Source of the DNA: Pelagibacteraceae bacterium AG-404-N13
GTDB taxonomy: Bacteria; Pseudomonadota; Alphaproteobacteria; Pelagibacterales; Pelagibacteraceae
DNA length: 64,000 bases
Reading direction: 5' to 3'
NCBI GenBank assembly: GCA_003216255.1
Contig: QCJD01000006.1
Span: 1-64,000 of the forward strand
Part shown: piece by piece, positions 18,049-27,167 of the stretch
Numbering within the stretch: position 1 is the stretch's first letter
How the letters are laid out: each line of letters opens with the position of its first letter
Position numbers and translations under genes: made by a program
Notes under the pieces: generated by a model
Database searches by the model: none
What the model saw: the letters and a program-made list of their open reading frames with translations, nothing else
Told to the model about the DNA's origin: nothing

Positions 18049-19666
18049 TGGTATCTTTTAAAATATATTTAGATGTAAATAAAATAAAGAAACTTGCAAT
18101 AATTATCAAACATAAAGATGGAACAGCTGCAGCTTCCAACAAGTCTTCTGAAGCAGAAATATAAGCAGTAGTAGCAAAAGTCTCAAAATTAAATGGTCTC
18201 AAAATAAGTGTAATTGGCAATTCCCTTATTATCTCTAATGAAATTAATATAATGACAAATAAAAGTGAATTTCTTAGATAAGGAATGTGAATATTTAAAA
18301 AAGTTTTACTTTTGGAATATCCAAGAAGATAAGCGCTTTCATCTACAGCAATATTTATTTTTTCATATCCTGATTTTATTCCATTAAAAGCTAAAGAGTA
18401 AAATCTTATAAAATAAACTAATACTAAACCCAAAACTGAACCAATAAAGATTTTTTTAATTGATAAAAATCCTAATGTCTTAATCACACTTTCATCAAAC
18501 CATGCAACAAAAGTTATAAAGGCTATAGCAAGAATTACTCCTGGTATTGCGTAACCAGAAATAGACAAAAAAGATAAAATATTTAAAAATTTTTTATTTG
18601 AAACTCTATTTCCATAATTAGAAATTAAAGAAAAAAATAATAGAACTAAACTTGATAAAGAAACTAGATACAAAGTATTTAACAAGAGATCTGTTATTTG
18701 TAGATCATTTAAATTTTCAGGAAATTTAATTGTCCAGTATAACATTTGGCTTAATGGAAATAAAAAACTTAAAAAAAATAGAGTGAAACAAAAAATAAAT
18801 GCTAAAAAAGATTTGCTGCCAGTTAGTTTAATCTTTTCTTTTTTTTTAAAACCACCTTTCGTGTCCAAATGATATTTTGCTTTTTTTCTAGATAAATTTT
18901 CAGTTAAAAATAATATAAAAATAAATAACAAAAGAAAAAAAGATATTCTGTTTGCAAATGCCAAATCATCAAATGTTATCCAAGCATTATAAATACCTGT
19001 TGTTAAAGTATTTACAGAAAAAAAATCAACTGCTCCAAATTCAGCCAATGTTTCCATTGCCACTAATGACAAACCAGCAACTATTGCAGGTCTAGCAGCG
19101 GGTAATATTATTGAATAAAAGGATTTAAACTTCGAAAAACCAAGATTTTTTCCTAATTCTATTAAATTTTGTGATTGATATAAAAATGAGGATCTAGCCA
19201 ATATGTAAACATAGGCATAAAGAGAAAACGAAATTGACAATATTAACCCAAACATTCCACTGAATTTTGGAATATGCTTGTTATATTCCCCTTCCCCAAA
19301 TAAATATTTTAAAATAGTAAAAGCTGTCCCATAATTTTCAAAAAAAGCGAATAAAGAATAAGCATAAATATAAGGTGGTACTGCAAATGACAGTATTAGA
19401 GCCCATTTAAAAAAATTTGCCCCAGGGAACTGATAGAAAGAAACTATATAAGCTGAACCAACTCCAAATATAAAGGTTAAAAATAAAACACCAATCAAAA
19501 GAATTAATGAATTAATAATGTATTCAATAAAAAAAGTTTTTTTAAGTAACTCAAAATATTGAGATGTATCTTCAAAAAAACTTGTAAATACTGTTGCTAT
19601 TGGAATTACTACAATAATAGAAATTAAGAACGAACTTAAATACCAAATATTAAATCTCTTTAGCAT
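18041..19666 (-). CDS. fbpB: Iron(III) ABC transporter permease (fused two-domain)
   Basis: The 541-residue membrane protein consists of two fused permease modules, each with about six helices and an EAA-type cytoplasmic loop: GKNLGFSKFKSFYSIILPAA in the first half and YLLGYSKSKTFLNIHIPY in the second. This fused layout is typical of FbpB/AfuB ferric-iron permeases. The overlap with fbpC and the upstream binding-protein gene define the transporter. Confidence 0.9.
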   Translation of the reverse strand: MLKRFNIWYLSSFLISIIVVIPIATVFTSFFEDTSQYFELLKKTFFIEYIINSLILLIGVLFLTFIFGVGSAYIVSFYQFPGANFFKWALILSFAVPPYIYAYSLFAFFENYGTAFTILKYLFGEGEYNKHIPKFSGMFGLILSISFSLYAYVYILARSSFLYQSQNLIELGKNLGFSKFKSFYSIILPAARPAIVAGLSLVAMETLAEFGAVDFFSVNTLTTGIYNAWITFDDLAFANRISFFLLLFIFILFLTENLSRKKAKYHLDTKGGFKKKEKIKLTGSKSFLAFIFCFTLFFLSFLFPLSQMLYWTIKFPENLNDLQITDLLLNTLYLVSLSSLVLLFFSLISNYGNRVSNKKFLNILSFLSISGYAIPGVILAIAFITFVAWFDESVIKTLGFLSIKKIFIGSVLGLVLVYFIRFYSLAFNGIKSGYEKINIAVDESAYLLGYSKSKTFLNIHIPYLRNSLLFVIILISLEIIRELPITLILRPFNFETFATTAYISASEDLLEAAAVPSLCLIIIASFFILFTSKYILKDTNE

Positions 19667-19729
19667 TGTTTAATTTGAAAGTTAAAATATTCCGCTTTTT
19701 TTTTATAAATTTATTATTCTACAATAATT

Positions 19730-19792
19730 ATTTGGTGTCTATGGTTAAATGAGACTGTGTGTAAAGGAGATTCATCGCCACAGACACCAAAT
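19730..19792 (-). repeat. Long inverted repeat between fbpA and fbpB (candidate processing or attenuation hairpin)
   Basis: Arms of 15 bases at 19730-19744 and 19778-19792 pair with one mismatch (ATTTGGTGTCT and its complement, plus three inner pairs), with a 33-base loop. On the transcribed minus strand the hairpin lies after the small Cys-rich gene and before fbpB. It is not followed by a U-run, so simple termination is doubtful; attenuation or mRNA protection of the binding-protein message is more likely. The antisense of the loop contains a 15-codon frame (19775 to 19728) that is probably chance. Confidence 0.55.
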
Positions 19793-19802
19793 ATCAAGAA
19801 AA

Positions 19803-19952
19803 CTAAAAATTAAAAACTTTAAGGATATGCGGAAACTCCTTGTCTTCAATTTCTGAAAATTTTCTCTTATTTATTCTTCTATCAATTTTTTTACACTCCT
19901 CGGCACATTGCGGACATGACTCGGAAGATTTATTATAATCAATATCAGACAT
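19803..19952 (-). CDS. 49-residue Cys-rich protein in the iron-transport operon
   Basis: An ATG at 19952 opens a 49-codon frame ending at TAG 19803-19805. Near its start, Cys13, Cys16 and Cys20 form CPQCAEEC, a possible metal-binding knuckle, followed by a charged basic stretch (KKIDRRINKRK). It lies 27 bases after fbpA and before the hairpin and fbpB, on the same strand. No family is recognised. The frame fills the gap well, the codons look like the neighbours', and the CxxC suggests iron or zinc binding. Translation is unproven. Confidence 0.5.
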   Translation of the reverse strand: MSDIDYNKSSESCPQCAEECKKIDRRINKRKFSEIEDKEFPHILKVFNF

Positions 19953-19979
19953 AAATTTTTTCTTGTCTTCTATCACTAT

Positions 19980-21008
19980 TTATTTCCAACCAGCAGCTGT
20001 CATTACTTCTAATGCTGCAGCTTGATTTTTTCCATAAGTAGAAACTTTTGTTTTTAGATCTTGTTTAAAATCTAATCCTAAATTGTTTACTACTAATGGA
20101 CTTGGTGAAACACCGCTTATCATTGGAAACTCAAAAGTATTATTTGTAAAATGCTCTTGAGACTCAGGTGATAATAAGAAATCAACAAGTGCTATTGCGT
20201 TTGCTTTGTTAGGAGCACCTTTTACTAGAGCAGCACAACTGATATTCATGTGTGTTCCTCTACCATCTTGATTAGGGAAAAATGCTTTAACTTTTTTTGC
20301 AGCTTCTTGTTGTTCAGCTCCTTTTTTTCCAGATAACATTAGAGCTAAGTAATATGTATTAGCAACAGCAATATCAGCTTCGCCAGCGGCTACTGCCATA
20401 ATTTGTGCTCTGTCATTTCCTTCAGAGTCTCTAGCCATGTTTGCAACAACTCCTTTTGCCCATTCTGCTGTAGCTTTTTTTCCATTATTTGCGATCAATG
20501 ATGCTACAAGAGACTTATTATAAATATTGCTAGATTTTCTTATTACTAATCTACCTTTCCATTTAGGATCAGCTAAACCTTCATAAGTCATTCCAGATAA
20601 TTCAGCACCAGTAACTCTTTCAGGTGAGTAATAAATAATTCTTGCTCTTTTTGCTACTCCAACCCAGTGTGATGTTCTAAAGTTCTTTGGGACAGAAGAT
20701 TTAATTGTTGGTGAAGTTAATCCACCTTGTGTCATACCTTTTGCTTGAAAAGCTCCACATCTTCCAGCATCAGCTGTAATGTAAAGGTCTGCTGAAGAAT
20801 CAGCACCTTCTTCAATCATTCTTTTTTCTAAGGCTCCTGATTTACCATTAATTAAATTTACTTTAATTCCAGTTGCTGCTGTAAACTTTCCATAAAGTTC
20901 AGCATCAGCTTTATAATGTCTTGCGTTAAAAATATTTACTTCGTTAGCAATTGCAAAAGTAGATATAATTAGAGACACTATTAAAGATAAAATTGATGTT
21001 TTTCTCAT
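19980..21008 (-). CDS. fbpA: Iron(III) ABC transporter periplasmic binding protein
   Basis: The 342-residue protein has a signal peptide (MRKTS, hydrophobic core, IANE cleavage region) and the FbpA/FutA fold. VNIFNARHYKADAELY begins the mature domain, and NTYYLALM carries the Tyr pair that ligates ferric iron in the family. Further signatures are NISCAALVKGAPNKANA and the FLLSPESQEHF segment. It binds Fe(III) in the periplasm and hands it to the FbpB permease. A Fur-box-like palindrome lies about 64 bases before its start. Confidence 0.93.
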   Translation of the reverse strand: MRKTSILSLIVSLIISTFAIANEVNIFNARHYKADAELYGKFTAATGIKVNLINGKSGALEKRMIEEGADSSADLYITADAGRCGAFQAKGMTQGGLTSPTIKSSVPKNFRTSHWVGVAKRARIIYYSPERVTGAELSGMTYEGLADPKWKGRLVIRKSSNIYNKSLVASLIANNGKKATAEWAKGVVANMARDSEGNDRAQIMAVAAGEADIAVANTYYLALMLSGKKGAEQQEAAKKVKAFFPNQDGRGTHMNISCAALVKGAPNKANAIALVDFLLSPESQEHFTNNTFEFPMISGVSPSPLVVNNLGLDFKQDLKTKVSTYGKNQAAALEVMTAAGWK

Positions 21009-21071
21009 ATTTTTTCCTGTGTTTGTTTATTTATATGAGGGTTTTTTATTGCAAATGAGAACTATTATCAA

Positions 21072-21086
21072 TGATAATGATTATCA
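21072..21086. promoter_or_regulatory. Fur-box-like operator upstream of fbpA
   Basis: TGATAAT-G-ATTATCA is a perfect 7-1-7 inverted repeat and closely matches the classic Fur core. A further half-site ATTATCA lies just upstream at 21064-21070, giving an overlapping extended site. Its position in the fbpA promoter region and the function of that gene make iron-dependent Fur repression the simplest reading. Confidence 0.82.
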
Positions 21087-21135
21087 ATATCAATTTGTCG
21101 CAACCTAAGGTTTATTATTAATAATATTGGATAAT

Positions 21136-22026
21136 CTAGAATTTCCACTCAGAAATTTTACTAAATAAGAAGTTTCTAAAAGCTTGAACTCTAGCCGTAT
21201 TTTTAAGCGATTGCGGATAAACAAAGTGAGCTTCTGTAATAGGTCCTTCAACTTTAGGTAATACTTTTATTAGATTTGTTGATTGAAAGACTAAATAATC
21301 TGGTAAAGCAGCAAGACCTACCCCACTTTCAACTGCTAAAAGTAATCCCATAACGCTATTTACTTTCATAATTGACTTTCTTTTACCGTTATCTTTCATG
21401 CCTATTTTTAAAGCCCAGTCAGGGTTATAAACTGGCGAAGGAGCTCCTTTACCAAATGCTATGAATTTGTGTTTATTTAAATCATTAATTGTCTTAGGAA
21501 TTCCATATTTTTCCAAATATCTATTAGAACCGTAAATATGATAATTAATATCTATTAATTTTCTCTGTATATAATTAAGTTTTTTTGGTCTTCTCATGAA
21601 TATCCCAATATCAGCTTGTCTAGTACTTAAATCGAGTTCTTTATCATCAAATATCAATTCTACCTCTATTTCAGGGTTTAATTTCATGAATTCTTGAATT
21701 CTTGGGGTCAACCAGTGAGTTCCAAAGCTCCTAACCGTTGTAATTGTAATTTTGCCAGATGGTTTGTTCTTCTGATCTCCCAATGAGGTTTCTACTTCTT
21801 TAAGTTTACTTATTACCTCATGAGCAGTTTTATACACATATTCGCCGTTTTCGGTCAAAGTTAAGCCTCTTGCGTGCCTTTCGAATAGCTTAACCTTAAG
21901 ATCTTCCTCTAAAGATTGTATTTGTCTACTAATTGCAGATTGGCTTAGGTTTAAATTTACAGTTGCACTTGTAAAACTTCCGGCTTCCGCAACTGCATGA
22001 AATATTTTTAATTTATCCCAATCCAT
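21136..22026 (-). CDS. LysR-family transcriptional regulator
   Basis: The 296-residue protein has the N-terminal winged HTH of LysR regulators (FHAVAEAGSFTSATVNLNLS, SAISRQIQSLEEDL, LFERHARGLTLTENG; residues 8-70) and a C-terminal periplasmic-binding-like effector domain. It starts 3 bases after acuI ends, on the same strand, so the two are co-transcribed and it may control acuI. The inducer is unknown; acrylate or a related acid is a guess from context. Confidence 0.92.
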   Translation of the reverse strand: MDWDKLKIFHAVAEAGSFTSATVNLNLSQSAISRQIQSLEEDLKVKLFERHARGLTLTENGEYVYKTAHEVISKLKEVETSLGDQKNKPSGKITITTVRSFGTHWLTPRIQEFMKLNPEIEVELIFDDKELDLSTRQADIGIFMRRPKKLNYIQRKLIDINYHIYGSNRYLEKYGIPKTINDLNKHKFIAFGKGAPSPVYNPDWALKIGMKDNGKRKSIMKVNSVMGLLLAVESGVGLAALPDYLVFQSTNLIKVLPKVEGPITEAHFVYPQSLKNTARVQAFRNFLFSKISEWKF

Positions 22027-22029
22027 AGA

Positions 22030-23034
22030 TTACATATTTAAGTTTACAATATATCTTCCTGATGTTTCACCCTTAAGCATTTTTGGATAAACTTCTAAAA
22101 GACCCTCTAAATTTATTTCCTTAATTGAATGATCAAGTAAATCAAAATCAACTAATTTTGATGCTTCATCCCATAAAAATTGTCTTCTTTTAATTGAAGT
22201 ATTAACAGAGTTAATTCCCCAAAGTTTAACTCCTCTTATTATAAAAGGCATTACAGTTGTATTTAATTTTATATCTGCTGCGTTTCCACATGCAGCAACA
22301 ATTCCAGATTCTTTTGTTTGGGCTAATACATTTGCTAAAACTTGTCCACCTACTGTATCAACTGCGCCATCCCATAAACCCTTGTCTAAAGGTCTAGAAT
22401 CTTTGTTTAAATCACCTGTATTTATTATGTTTTTTGCACCAATTGACTGTAAATATTCTTTATTACTTTCCTTACCCGTAACTGCAGTTACATTGCAACC
22501 AAGTTTGTTTAAAATCATTACAGCAATACTTCCAACTCCTCCTGATGCACCTGTAACAATCACATTTTCAACTTTTTCACCAAGCAAAAGTTCTTCTCTA
22601 GTAGTTTTTGCTGTAAAAGCACATTGTAAAGCCGTAAGTCCAGCAGTTCCCATTACCATAGCTTGTTTTGAAGTTAAGTCTTTAGGTTTTTTAACTAAAA
22701 AGTCACCATTAACTTTTGCATATTGAGAAAAGCCTCCATAAAAAATTTCACCTACTCTCCAACCAGTTAAAATTATTTCATCACCCGGTTTAAATTTATC
22801 ATTACTGCTTTCTTCAACTGTTCCTGAAAAATCTATACCTGGAATATGTGGAAATTCTTTTACAAGTCTTGCACCATTTTTTAATATTAAAGAGTCTTTA
22901 AAATTTAAACTTGAGTAATCTACTTTTACTAAAACATCTCCATGTTTTAAAAAACTTTTATCAATTGATTTAACTTCTCTATTAAAATTCTCGCCCTCTT
23001 GATTGAGTATCAAGGCTTTAAAGCTATCTGGCAT
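22030..23034 (-). CDS. acuI: Acrylyl-CoA reductase / YhdH-type MDR oxidoreductase
   Basis: The 334-residue enzyme is a zinc-free medium-chain reductase of the YhdH/AcuI group. The N-terminal SSLNFKDSLILKNGARLVKE and FPHIPGIDFSGTV, GWRVGEIFYGGFSQYA, and the NADPH loop TGASGGVGSIAVMILNKLG are typical. AcuI reduces acrylyl-CoA to propionyl-CoA, which detoxifies acrylate from DMSP cleavage. A DddP-like protein at 32.9-34.1 kb could generate acrylate. Members can also act on other 2-enoyl-CoAs or quinones. Confidence 0.82.
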   Translation of the reverse strand: MPDSFKALILNQEGENFNREVKSIDKSFLKHGDVLVKVDYSSLNFKDSLILKNGARLVKEFPHIPGIDFSGTVEESSNDKFKPGDEIILTGWRVGEIFYGGFSQYAKVNGDFLVKKPKDLTSKQAMVMGTAGLTALQCAFTAKTTREELLLGEKVENVIVTGASGGVGSIAVMILNKLGCNVTAVTGKESNKEYLQSIGAKNIINTGDLNKDSRPLDKGLWDGAVDTVGGQVLANVLAQTKESGIVAACGNAADIKLNTTVMPFIIRGVKLWGINSVNTSIKRRQFLWDEASKLVDFDLLDHSIKEINLEGLLEVYPKMLKGETSGRYIVNLNM

Positions 23035-23049
23035 GATTAATTATATTAT

Positions 23050-23652
23050 TTATTTTGCAATAAATCTTAAATATCTATTTTGGTAACTTAGATCCTCTTT
23101 AAATTGACCTAGATAATAGTTAGTAACAGTAGTTGCTTGTTCTTTTTTAATTCCTCTCATGGTCATACACTGGTGAGTTGAATCAATTGTAACAGCTACG
23201 CCTTTTGCATCCAAAGATTCCATTAAAGTTGTAGCTATTTGCATTGTAAGTCTTTCTTGAGTCTGTAATCTTTTAGAAAACACTTCAACCACTCTTGCAA
23301 GTTTACTTAAACCAACAACTCTTTCCTTTGGAATATATGCTACATGAGCAATTCCTATAATGGGAGCCATGTGATGTTCGCAATGACTTTGAACAGAAAT
23401 ATTTTTTTGAACCACCATATCGTCATAACCATCTACGTCGCCAAATGTTTTATTTAATATTTCTTTTGGGTCTTCTCTGTAACCTTTAAAATATTCTTTA
23501 AAAGCTTTTACAACTCTTTTTGGAGTTTCTAACAACCCTTCTCTGCCTGGATCTTCTCCCATCCATTTTAAAATTTTTACAAAAGCCTCTTGTGCTTCTT
23601 TGTCTGAAATGTTCTCTTTATTTAATTCGTTTTCGTTTTTTACTAATTTCAT
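23050..23652 (-). CDS. folE: GTP cyclohydrolase I
   Basis: The 200-residue protein matches type I FolE. The zinc-binding Cys and His lie in QSHCEHHMAPIIG, VGLSKLARVVEVFSKRLQTQE is the signature helix, and the second zinc Cys lies in STHQCMTMRGI. It makes dihydroneopterin triphosphate, the first intermediate of folate synthesis, which suits an organism that routes so much one-carbon flux through tetrahydrofolate. It is divergent from hisI. Confidence 0.95.
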   Translation of the reverse strand: MKLVKNENELNKENISDKEAQEAFVKILKWMGEDPGREGLLETPKRVVKAFKEYFKGYREDPKEILNKTFGDVDGYDDMVVQKNISVQSHCEHHMAPIIGIAHVAYIPKERVVGLSKLARVVEVFSKRLQTQERLTMQIATTLMESLDAKGVAVTIDSTHQCMTMRGIKKEQATTVTNYYLGQFKEDLSYQNRYLRFIAK

Positions 23653-23709
23653 GGTGAGCTTTTATATATATAATTCCTTATTTTTAAAATATTTAATATA
23701 TTTAGTAAT

Positions 23710-24198
23710 ATGTTAGATAATTCCAAGTATATGTTTAAAAAAAGAGAAAATGTCGCTGATATAGAAGAAGGACCTTTATTATCACCAAAATTTGATAATG
23801 ATGGTTTAATTCCTGTTATTACAACTTGCTCAAAAACTAAAGAAATTTTGATGCATGGCTACATGAATGTAGAAGCTTTGAAACTTACAATCGAATCTAA
23901 AGAAGCTCATTATTGGAGTAGATCAAGAAAACAAATTTGGCACAAAGGTAAAACAAGTGGTTTCGTTCAAAAAGTTATTGAAATCAGAATAGACGATGAT
24001 CAAGATGCTGTTTGGTTAACCGTAGATATTGGAGACGGTGCAAGTTGCCATGTAGGTTATAGATCATGTTTTTATAGATCAATTCCATTAGGTGAAATAA
24101 AAAATGGACGTGAAATTGAAATGAAGTTTGAAGAAAAAGAAAAAAAATTCGATCCAGAAAAAGTTTACAAAGGACAACCCAATCCAACAAAAATTTAA
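23710..24198 (+). CDS. hisI: Phosphoribosyl-AMP cyclohydrolase
   Basis: The 162-residue protein carries the PR-AMP cyclohydrolase signatures: VLMHGYMN-like EILMHGYMN, HYWSRSRKQIWHKG, the zinc/magnesium segment DDDQDAVW, and the cysteines in CHVGYRSCF. It catalyses the third step of histidine synthesis. It is not fused to HisE. The stop TAA shares one base with the ATG of the DUF2237 gene. Confidence 0.94.
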   Translation: MLDNSKYMFKKRENVADIEEGPLLSPKFDNDGLIPVITTCSKTKEILMHGYMNVEALKLTIESKEAHYWSRSRKQIWHKGKTSGFVQKVIEIRIDDDQDAVWLTVDIGDGASCHVGYRSCFYRSIPLGEIKNGREIEMKFEEKEKKFDPEKVYKGQPNPTKI

Positions 24199-24572
24199 TG
24201 ACTAAGCCACAAAAAAATGTTTTAGGTGAAGACCTTGAAGAATGTTCCAATGATCCATTAACAGGTTGGTTTAGAGATGGATGTTGTAATACTGATAAAA
24301 ATGATCACGGGTTGCATACAGTTTGTGTAAAAGTAAATAAAGAATTTTTAGAATGGTGCAAAGAAGCAGGTAACGATTTAATAACACCTCATCCAGAATT
24401 TGGTTTTCCTGGTTTAAAAGATGGAGATAATTGGTGTGTTTGTGCAGGTTGGGTTGCAAGAGCTATTGAAGCTGGCAAAGGATGTTCTGTGTATTTAAAA
24501 AAAACTCACGAAAATACACTTAAAGTTGTACCTTTCGAGAAGTTAAAAAAACTTGCTATAGATCTTTCTTAA
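24198..24572 (+). CDS. DUF2237 family protein
   Basis: The 124-residue protein matches DUF2237: NVLGEDLEECSNDPLTGWFRDGCC at the start, HTVCVKV in the middle and WCVCAGWVARA near the end. It is rich in conserved cysteines. The function of the family is unknown. It overlaps hisI by one base and converges with the ETF-ubiquinone oxidoreductase gene without a gap. Confidence 0.87.
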   Translation: MTKPQKNVLGEDLEECSNDPLTGWFRDGCCNTDKNDHGLHTVCVKVNKEFLEWCKEAGNDLITPHPEFGFPGLKDGDNWCVCAGWVARAIEAGKGCSVYLKKTHENTLKVVPFEKLKKLAIDLS

Positions 24573-26192
24573 TTACATATTGCCATACTTAGGACCTCCA
24601 CCACCCTCTGGTGTCACCCAAGTAATATTTTGCGATGGTTCTTTTATATCGCAGGTTTTGCAGTGAATACAGTTTTGAGAATTAATAACAAATTTTTCCT
24701 CATCTTGTTCTTTTTGAATTTCATAAACTCCAACCGGACAATATCTTTGCGCAGGTTCATCAAATTTTTCTAGAGTATATTTAATTGGTAAATCTTTATC
24801 TTTTAATTGTAAATGAACTGGTTGATTATCTGCATGATTAGTTCCTGTTAAATACACTGAACTAGTTTTATCAAAAGTAATAACATTATCTGGTTTGGGA
24901 TAATCAATTTTTGGCATTTGGTTTGCAGGCTTCAAAGTTTCATGATCTGCGTGTTTGTGTTTTAATGTAAATGGTAATTTGCCTCTAAAAAGAATTTGAT
25001 CAATGCCAGTAAAAATTATTCCTAAAATTAAACCCCAGCTAAAACTTGGTTTTACATTTCTTGCTGCATATAGTTCTTCGTATACCCAGCTCTTCTTAAA
25101 CCTTTCTTCATAAGATGATAAGCTTTTATTTTCTTTTAAATTATCCACAATAGTTTCAGCAGCTATCATTCCACTTTTCATTGCAGTATGAGAACCTTTT
25201 ATTTTTGGCATATTTAATGTGCCTGCATCACAACCAACTAATAAAGCACCCGGCATATGCATTTGTGGTAAACTTTGTAGACCACCTTCTATAAGAGCTC
25301 TAGCTCCATAAGAAATTCTTTTTCCTCCTTCAAGAATTGGTTTGATTGAAGGATGTGTTTTAAATCTTTGAAATTCATCAAATGGCGATAAATGTGGATT
25401 TTTATAATCTAAACCAATAACATATCCTAAGAAGACCTGTTTATTTTCAGCATGGTATACAAAACTTCCTCCATAAGTATTTTTATCCATTGGCCATCCT
25501 GCAGTATGCATTACTAGCCCTTCTTCGTGTTTTTCTTCCTTAATTTCCCAAATTTCTTTAAATCCAATACCATATTGTTGAGGATCTTTTCCTTTATCTA
25601 ATTCAAATTTTTTTATTAATTGTTTTCCTAAATGTCCTCTACATCCTTCTGCAAATACTGTGATTTTAGCATGAAGTTCCATTCCAGATTCAAAACTATC
25701 TTTTTTATTACCTTCTTTATCTATACCCATATCTTGTGTAGCTATTCCTTTTACTGATCCATCTTCATTATAGAGAACTTCACTTGCTGGAAATCCTGGA
25801 AATATTTCCACACCCAATGCTTCAGCTTGCTCAGCCAACCACCTACATAGGTTTGCAAGACTAATAATAAAATTATTATGGTTATGTTGAACTTTAGGTA
25901 GCAACCATGTTGGCCAATTTAATGATTTTGATTTTCCTAAAAATAAAAATTTTTCTTTATTAACTTTTGTTTTTACAGGAGCATTTAATTCTTTCCAATT
26001 AGAAAACAATTCGTCTAAGGCCCTTGTTTCAAAAACATTGCCTGACAAAATATGAGCACCTATTTCAGATGCTTTTTCTAAAAGGCAGACATTAATATCT
26101 GGATTTAACTGCTTTAACTTAATCGCAGTTGAAAGCCCGGATGGTCCGCCACCTACGATTACTACATCGTATTCCATCACTTCTCTGGACAT
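24573..26192 (-). CDS. Electron-transfer flavoprotein-ubiquinone oxidoreductase
   Basis: The 539-residue product is ETF-QO. The FAD motif GGGPSGLSTAIKL lies near residue 13, GCDAGTLNMPKIKGSHTA is a family signature, and the C-terminal ferredoxin-like part holds the 4Fe-4S cysteines (RYCPVGVYE and CIHCKTCDIK). It takes electrons from reduced ETF to ubiquinone in the membrane. It is the last gene of the operon, 21 bases after etfA, and serves the DMGDH-type dehydrogenases upstream. Confidence 0.95.
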   Translation of the reverse strand: MSREVMEYDVVIVGGGPSGLSTAIKLKQLNPDINVCLLEKASEIGAHILSGNVFETRALDELFSNWKELNAPVKTKVNKEKFLFLGKSKSLNWPTWLLPKVQHNHNNFIISLANLCRWLAEQAEALGVEIFPGFPASEVLYNEDGSVKGIATQDMGIDKEGNKKDSFESGMELHAKITVFAEGCRGHLGKQLIKKFELDKGKDPQQYGIGFKEIWEIKEEKHEEGLVMHTAGWPMDKNTYGGSFVYHAENKQVFLGYVIGLDYKNPHLSPFDEFQRFKTHPSIKPILEGGKRISYGARALIEGGLQSLPQMHMPGALLVGCDAGTLNMPKIKGSHTAMKSGMIAAETIVDNLKENKSLSSYEERFKKSWVYEELYAARNVKPSFSWGLILGIIFTGIDQILFRGKLPFTLKHKHADHETLKPANQMPKIDYPKPDNVITFDKTSSVYLTGTNHADNQPVHLQLKDKDLPIKYTLEKFDEPAQRYCPVGVYEIQKEQDEEKFVINSQNCIHCKTCDIKEPSQNITWVTPEGGGGPKYGNM

Positions 26193-26213
26193 ATTATTTT
26201 TCTACAGTATTTG

Positions 26214-27167
26214 TTATTTTTGTATAGTGTTTAATTTGTTCAGTTCTTCTAAGAATTTAGGCAAGGCTTCAAATAAATCAGCTTCCAAACCATAATCTGC
26301 GACACTAAAAATAGGAGCCTCTCCATCTTTGTTGATAGCAACAATCACTTTACTTTCCTTCATTCCTGCAAGGTGTTGTATTGCACCAGAAATACCAACA
26401 GCAATATAAAGATCTGGAACTACTACTTTACCTGTTTGACCAACTTGATGATCGTTTGTAATATATCCTGCATCGACAGCAGCTCTTGATGCTCCAATAG
26501 CAGCATTAAGTTTATCTGCAACAGCTGTGATTAATTTGAAGTTTTCTCCACTTTGCATTCCTCTTCCACCTGATATTACTACTCTTGCTGTACCTAGCTC
26601 AGGTCTATCAGATTTAATCTCTTCTCTTTTAATAAATTTTATATTCGAATTTGCTTCTCCTGCATCAACTTTAACAATTTCAGCTGAGCCTCCAGATGTT
26701 GGAGCTGGATCAAAAGAAGTTGGTCTAATTGTAATGCATTTCTTCTTATCATTACTTTTTACAGTTGCAAATGCATTACCTGCATAAATAGGTCTTAGGA
26801 AAGTGTCTGAAGAAATTACTTTAATTATATCGCTTATTTGAGATGTATCTAATAATGCTGCTATTCTTGGCATTAAATTTTTGCCAAATGTATTTGCTGA
26901 ACAAACTATATGTGAATAATTTTCTGCATTTTTAATTACTGCTGAAGCAAAATTTTCTGCTAAATAATTTTCATAAATTTCATTATCTATTTGAATTACC
27001 TTTTTAACATTAGGTATTTGAGAGATTGATTTAGCAACTTCATCTAAATTATGACCTATGACTAATACATGTAAATCTTCATCAATTTGTGATGCTGCTG
27101 TAATCGCATTTAAAGTAAATGGTTTTAATTCTTTGTTATTATGTTCTGCTATCAATAATGCTGACAT
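26214..27167 (-). CDS. etfA: Electron-transfer flavoprotein alpha subunit
   Basis: The 317-residue protein has the EtfA layout: an N-terminal nucleotide-like domain ([10 protein letters not shown]), the signature [15 protein letters not shown], and the C-terminal FAD domain with [20 protein letters not shown] and [19 protein letters not shown]. It shares a one-base TAATG overlap with etfB. The heterodimer carries electrons from flavin dehydrogenases to ETF-QO. Confidence 0.96.
   Translation of the reverse strand: MSALLIAEHNNKELKPFTLNAITAASQIDEDLHVLVIGHNLDEVAKSISQIPNVKKVIQIDNEIYENYLAENFASAVIKNAENYSHIVCSANTFGKNLMPRIAALLDTSQISDIIKVISSDTFLRPIYAGNAFATVKSNDKKKCITIRPTSFDPAPTSGGSAEIVKVDAGEANSNIKFIKREEIKSDRPELGTARVVISGGRGMQSGENFKLITAVADKLNAAIGASRAAVDAGYITNDHQVGQTGKVVVPDLYIAVGISGAIQHLAGMKESKVIVAINKDGEAPIFSVADYGLEADLFEALPKFLEELNKLNTIQK

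Noticed and set aside
19728-19775. 15-codon leader-peptide frame inside the fbpA-fbpB hairpin
   Set aside because: Too short to separate from chance, no clear ribosome-binding site, and no regulatory codon run.
22382-22726. 114-codon open frame on the plus strand
   Set aside because: It is antisense to acuI and shows no ribosome-binding site or motif.
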